DNA from: Candidatus Altimarinota bacterium
GTDB taxonomy: Bacteria; Patescibacteriota; JACMRA01
Direction of reading: 5' to 3'
DNA length: 64,000 nucleotides
Assembly (NCBI GenBank): GCA_012031925.1
Contig: JAAUSE010000001.1
Coordinates: 17,716-81,715, forward strand
The position numbers and the translations under genes were made by a program. Below, piece after piece: positions 62,454 to 64,000 of the stretch. A model generated the notes under the pieces. The model saw only the letters and a program-made list of their open reading frames with translations. It did not search any database and was not told where the DNA came from. The number at the start of each line of letters is the position of its first letter. Within the stretch, counting starts at the first letter, position 1.

Positions 62454-62934
62454 AAGGTTTGGCTATAACTACTTGAATGTGTTTGGTTTGTAGTATACTT
62501 ATTTGATAGAATAAGAACAATTGAAAAATGAATATTTGTTGTATCTCAATTGATGAGTTAGAAACGTACAGTTTTCTTTGTGATCCTTTGTCATGCCATA
62601 TACTTAATCTTTGTTCAAATGAGAGCGTAAGAGTCTCTGTTTCTGGTATATTCCCTTTTCTAAAATACTGAAAAAAAACTTTATTTAGCTGATGGGTTAT
62701 TACCAAGTGTGAGTGATAGAATCCAGAAGTAGCTGAAGTCACACTAATTAGATGACTAGTGATAGAATCAAGCATGTTTTGACCTACTTCAAAAGTCATT
62801 GCAGGATTAATGTTTTTTTTATCACTATCGATAAAAATCTGATCAAATTCAGTATTGAATATTCCATATAGAACCTCAACTACCCAATTGTCAAAATATC
62901 TAAAACTTTGAATTATGGTTGATTTCTTACTCAC
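62452..62934 (-). CDS. Hypothetical protein
   Basis: 160 residues, no signal peptide; a moderately hydrophobic end (QQIFIFQLFLFYQISILQ). GTG start at 62934 with AAAGGAG 8 nt upstream, which is the clearest ribosome site near here. A promoter (62974-63002) and a terminator frame it as a single-gene unit. The family is not recognised. Confidence 0.6.
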   Translation of the reverse strand: MSKKSTIIQSFRYFDNWVVEVLYGIFNTEFDQIFIDSDKKNINPAMTFEVGQNMLDSITSHLISVTSATSGFYHSHLVITHQLNKVFFQYFRKGNIPETETLTLSFEQRLSIWHDKGSQRKLYVSNSSIEIQQIFIFQLFLFYQISILQTKHIQVVIAKP

Positions 62935-62973
62935 AATGAAAACTCCTTTGGTAAAAAATTATGAACCCCAATA

Positions 62974-63002
62974 GATCTATTGAATAATTTCATAATTGTC
63001 AA
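62974..63002 (-). promoter_or_regulatory. Promoter of the 62452-62934 gene
   Basis: TTGACA, 17 bp, TAGATC on the minus strand. Confidence 0.6.
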
Positions 63003-63007
63003 TAAGC

Positions 63008-63634
63008 CTAACTTAGAATAATATTATTAAACAGCTCTGGAAAGACTGGAATTAAAAAATGGCCATAGTTACTAAAATCGTGAAGATTTGTTTGGTTATT
63101 TTTATTCTGAGAATAAACTTCCAAGAGACTATCTTTATATTTTACAATTTTGTCATCAAAAGATTGATACAGATGGATTTTGGACACATTAGGTAAAGTT
63201 GTTTTTTTAGTATTAAAGTCATAACAATAGTTAAAAGGAGCGGCTACCAAATGAACTGAGGAAAGCTTTTTTAGTAACTTATGATCTGAGGAAAGATACT
63301 TAGCCAAAAAAATTCCACCAAGGCTATGACCAATCAAAACATCACTATTATTGATATTTGGAAGATATTTTTGAAACCAAATCAACCACTCTTCATAATG
63401 GGCATTGAGAGAATTGGGCATATTAATTCTAATTACCTGGTAGTTTTTGTACTCAAGCTTATTGGTCAGCCAGGTTTTCCAGCTATTGTTATTTTCTCTT
63501 AGGTTGGTTTTTTGAAGCCAAGTAATATAATCATCATATTTTTCAAAAACTTCTCCTCCTCCAATAATAAAGACTTTGGCTTCGGGAGAAATGTTGAAAA
63601 GGTTTCTATATTTTTTGAGAATTAGGTTGATCAT
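63008..63634 (-). CDS. RBBP9/YdeN-like alpha/beta hydrolase
   Basis: 208 residues. The nucleophile Ser is in LIGHSLGGIFLAKYL, the acid in YQSFDDKIV and the His in NYGHFLIP, giving a complete triad. The N-terminal VFIIGGGEVFEKYDDYITWLQ and the WKTWLTNKL segment are typical of small serine hydrolases of the RBBP9 group, whose substrates are mostly unknown. ATG 63634 is chosen because a -10 ends 7 nt before it. Cytoplasmic. Confidence 0.82.
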   Translation of the reverse strand: MINLILKKYRNLFNISPEAKVFIIGGGEVFEKYDDYITWLQKTNLRENNNSWKTWLTNKLEYKNYQVIRINMPNSLNAHYEEWLIWFQKYLPNINNSDVLIGHSLGGIFLAKYLSSDHKLLKKLSSVHLVAAPFNYCYDFNTKKTTLPNVSKIHLYQSFDDKIVKYKDSLLEVYSQNKNNQTNLHDFSNYGHFLIPVFPELFNNIILS

Positions 63635-63641
63635 TATAACC

Positions 63642-63670
63642 AAACTAACAAAGATTTGTAAATTTAACAA
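63642..63670 (-). promoter_or_regulatory. Leaderless-type promoter of the hydrolase
   Basis: TTGTTA, 17 bp, TAGTTT, then 7 nt to the ATG at 63634. Confidence 0.6.
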
Positions 63671-63705
63671 GTGTGATTAAACCTTCATTGGAACTTACCC
63701 TTGCT

Positions 63706-63801
63706 TTAGAATAAAAAACTTAACATTACTCGAAGAAATGATTTTTGATTAGCTTGCTTGTGCTCTAAGTACTCAAAAAAGGTATCAAATGGTTGGTGCA
63801 T
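63706..63801 (-). CDS. Possible 31-residue peptide
   Basis: A short frame (MHQPFDTFFEYLEHKQANQK, then a hydrophobic end) follows a strong promoter at 63828-63856 by 26 nt. No ribosome site. Adding one T near 63716-63721 would extend it to 34 residues. It could also be a non-coding leader of the hydrolase. Weak support. Confidence 0.3.
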   Translation of the reverse strand: MHQPFDTFFEYLEHKQANQKSFLRVMLSFLF

Positions 63802-63827
63802 ATTTTTGTTTTTGTTTTGTTGGTCTT

Positions 63828-63856
63828 ATTATACTATACAAACATATTTTTTTCAA
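63828..63856 (-). promoter_or_regulatory. Strong minus-strand promoter
   Basis: TTGAAA, 17 bp, TATAAT. The only downstream frames are the 31-residue peptide and then the hydrolase. Confidence 0.65.
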
Positions 63857-63921
63857 CCTCTTGCCAAAACCTTATATATATGCTAAGGTTAAACAAATTA
63901 TCTAGTGAGGGTTTTGAGTCA

Positions 63922-64000
63922 ATGAAAAAAGATTATAGAAAAGACTTGAAATATCTTTATTTTGATATTTCCGTTGTCTTTTGAGGATGAAGCAGCCAAT
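63922..64000 (+). CDS. Possible start of a gene cut by the window edge
   Basis: ATG at 63922 after GAGGG, preceded by TTGCCA, 17 bp, TAAGGT. It encodes MKKDYRKDLKYLYFDISVVF and then meets a stop; one extra T at 63979-63982 would keep it open to the edge. Too short to identify. Confidence 0.3.

Noticed and set aside
1..64000. Alternative genetic code with TGA as glycine
   Set aside because: TGA ends several genes in the right place, for example the S9 peptidase at 28377-28379, and the frame breaks are repaired by single bases, not by recoding stops.

Overview
This 64 kb window is AT-rich bacterial DNA, most likely from a Patescibacteria/CPR genome; I cannot place the class. The evidence is giant secreted proteins built from Calx-beta, LamG, DUF2341 and IPT/TIG modules, a giant S74/G2-type adhesin, lamin-tail and DM13 surface proteins, a compact gene layout, and a fermentative phosphoketolase-acetate kinase pair. 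TGA is used as a stop (for example at 28377-28379), so the recoded Gracilibacteria/Absconditabacteria code does not apply. I saw no tRNA, rRNA, CRISPR array or insertion sequence.

A technical point affects most of the annotation. At least 17 frame breaks interrupt otherwise coherent proteins, including the housekeeping genes uvrB, ackA and mltG. Every one is repaired by adding a single base, mostly inside a homopolymer. I read these as consensus errors rather than pseudogenes and give repaired gene spans.

Layout. 1-13884 (-): a surface protein of more than 4,600 residues. 13998-23000: membrane proteins, uvrB, a BNR-repeat lipoprotein, a DEDDh exonuclease, a DM13 protein and an EamA transporter. 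23099-29348: a lamin-tail surface protein, an S9 peptidase, YbaB and small genes, including an unlisted 39-residue membrane protein. 29422-35678: a secreted protein with an Ig-like domain, a GatD-like amidotransferase, a glycogen-debranching-like glycosidase, an SPFH protein, a coiled-coil membrane protein and a gene almost wholly tiled by RNA hairpins. 35776-41701: xfp-ackA, a D-2-hydroxyacid dehydrogenase and a beta-CASP nuclease. 41773-46301 (-): a tight seven-gene operon (GT2 glycosyltransferase, methyltransferase, 36-residue peptide, two divergent dCTP deaminase paralogues, an MccF-like S66 peptidase and a truncated AlaRS-like protein); this is the best candidate for an undescribed system. 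46424-50134: a clan GH-A glycosidase, rpsO, lemA and mltG. 50284-58796 (-): the giant adhesin. 59108-64000: secreted and membrane proteins, a DnaQ-like exonuclease with a helicase-like tail, and an alpha/beta hydrolase.

Promoters follow one pattern, TTGACA-like, 17 bp, then a -10 box. In many genes the -10 ends only 6-11 nt before the ATG, which implies leaderless mRNAs and helped me choose several starts. Divergent pairs often have touching or overlapping -35 boxes. Metabolically, xfp and ackA would make acetyl phosphate, acetate and ATP, the hydroxyacid dehydrogenase could recycle NADH, and the rest of the window is dominated by cell-surface and envelope functions.
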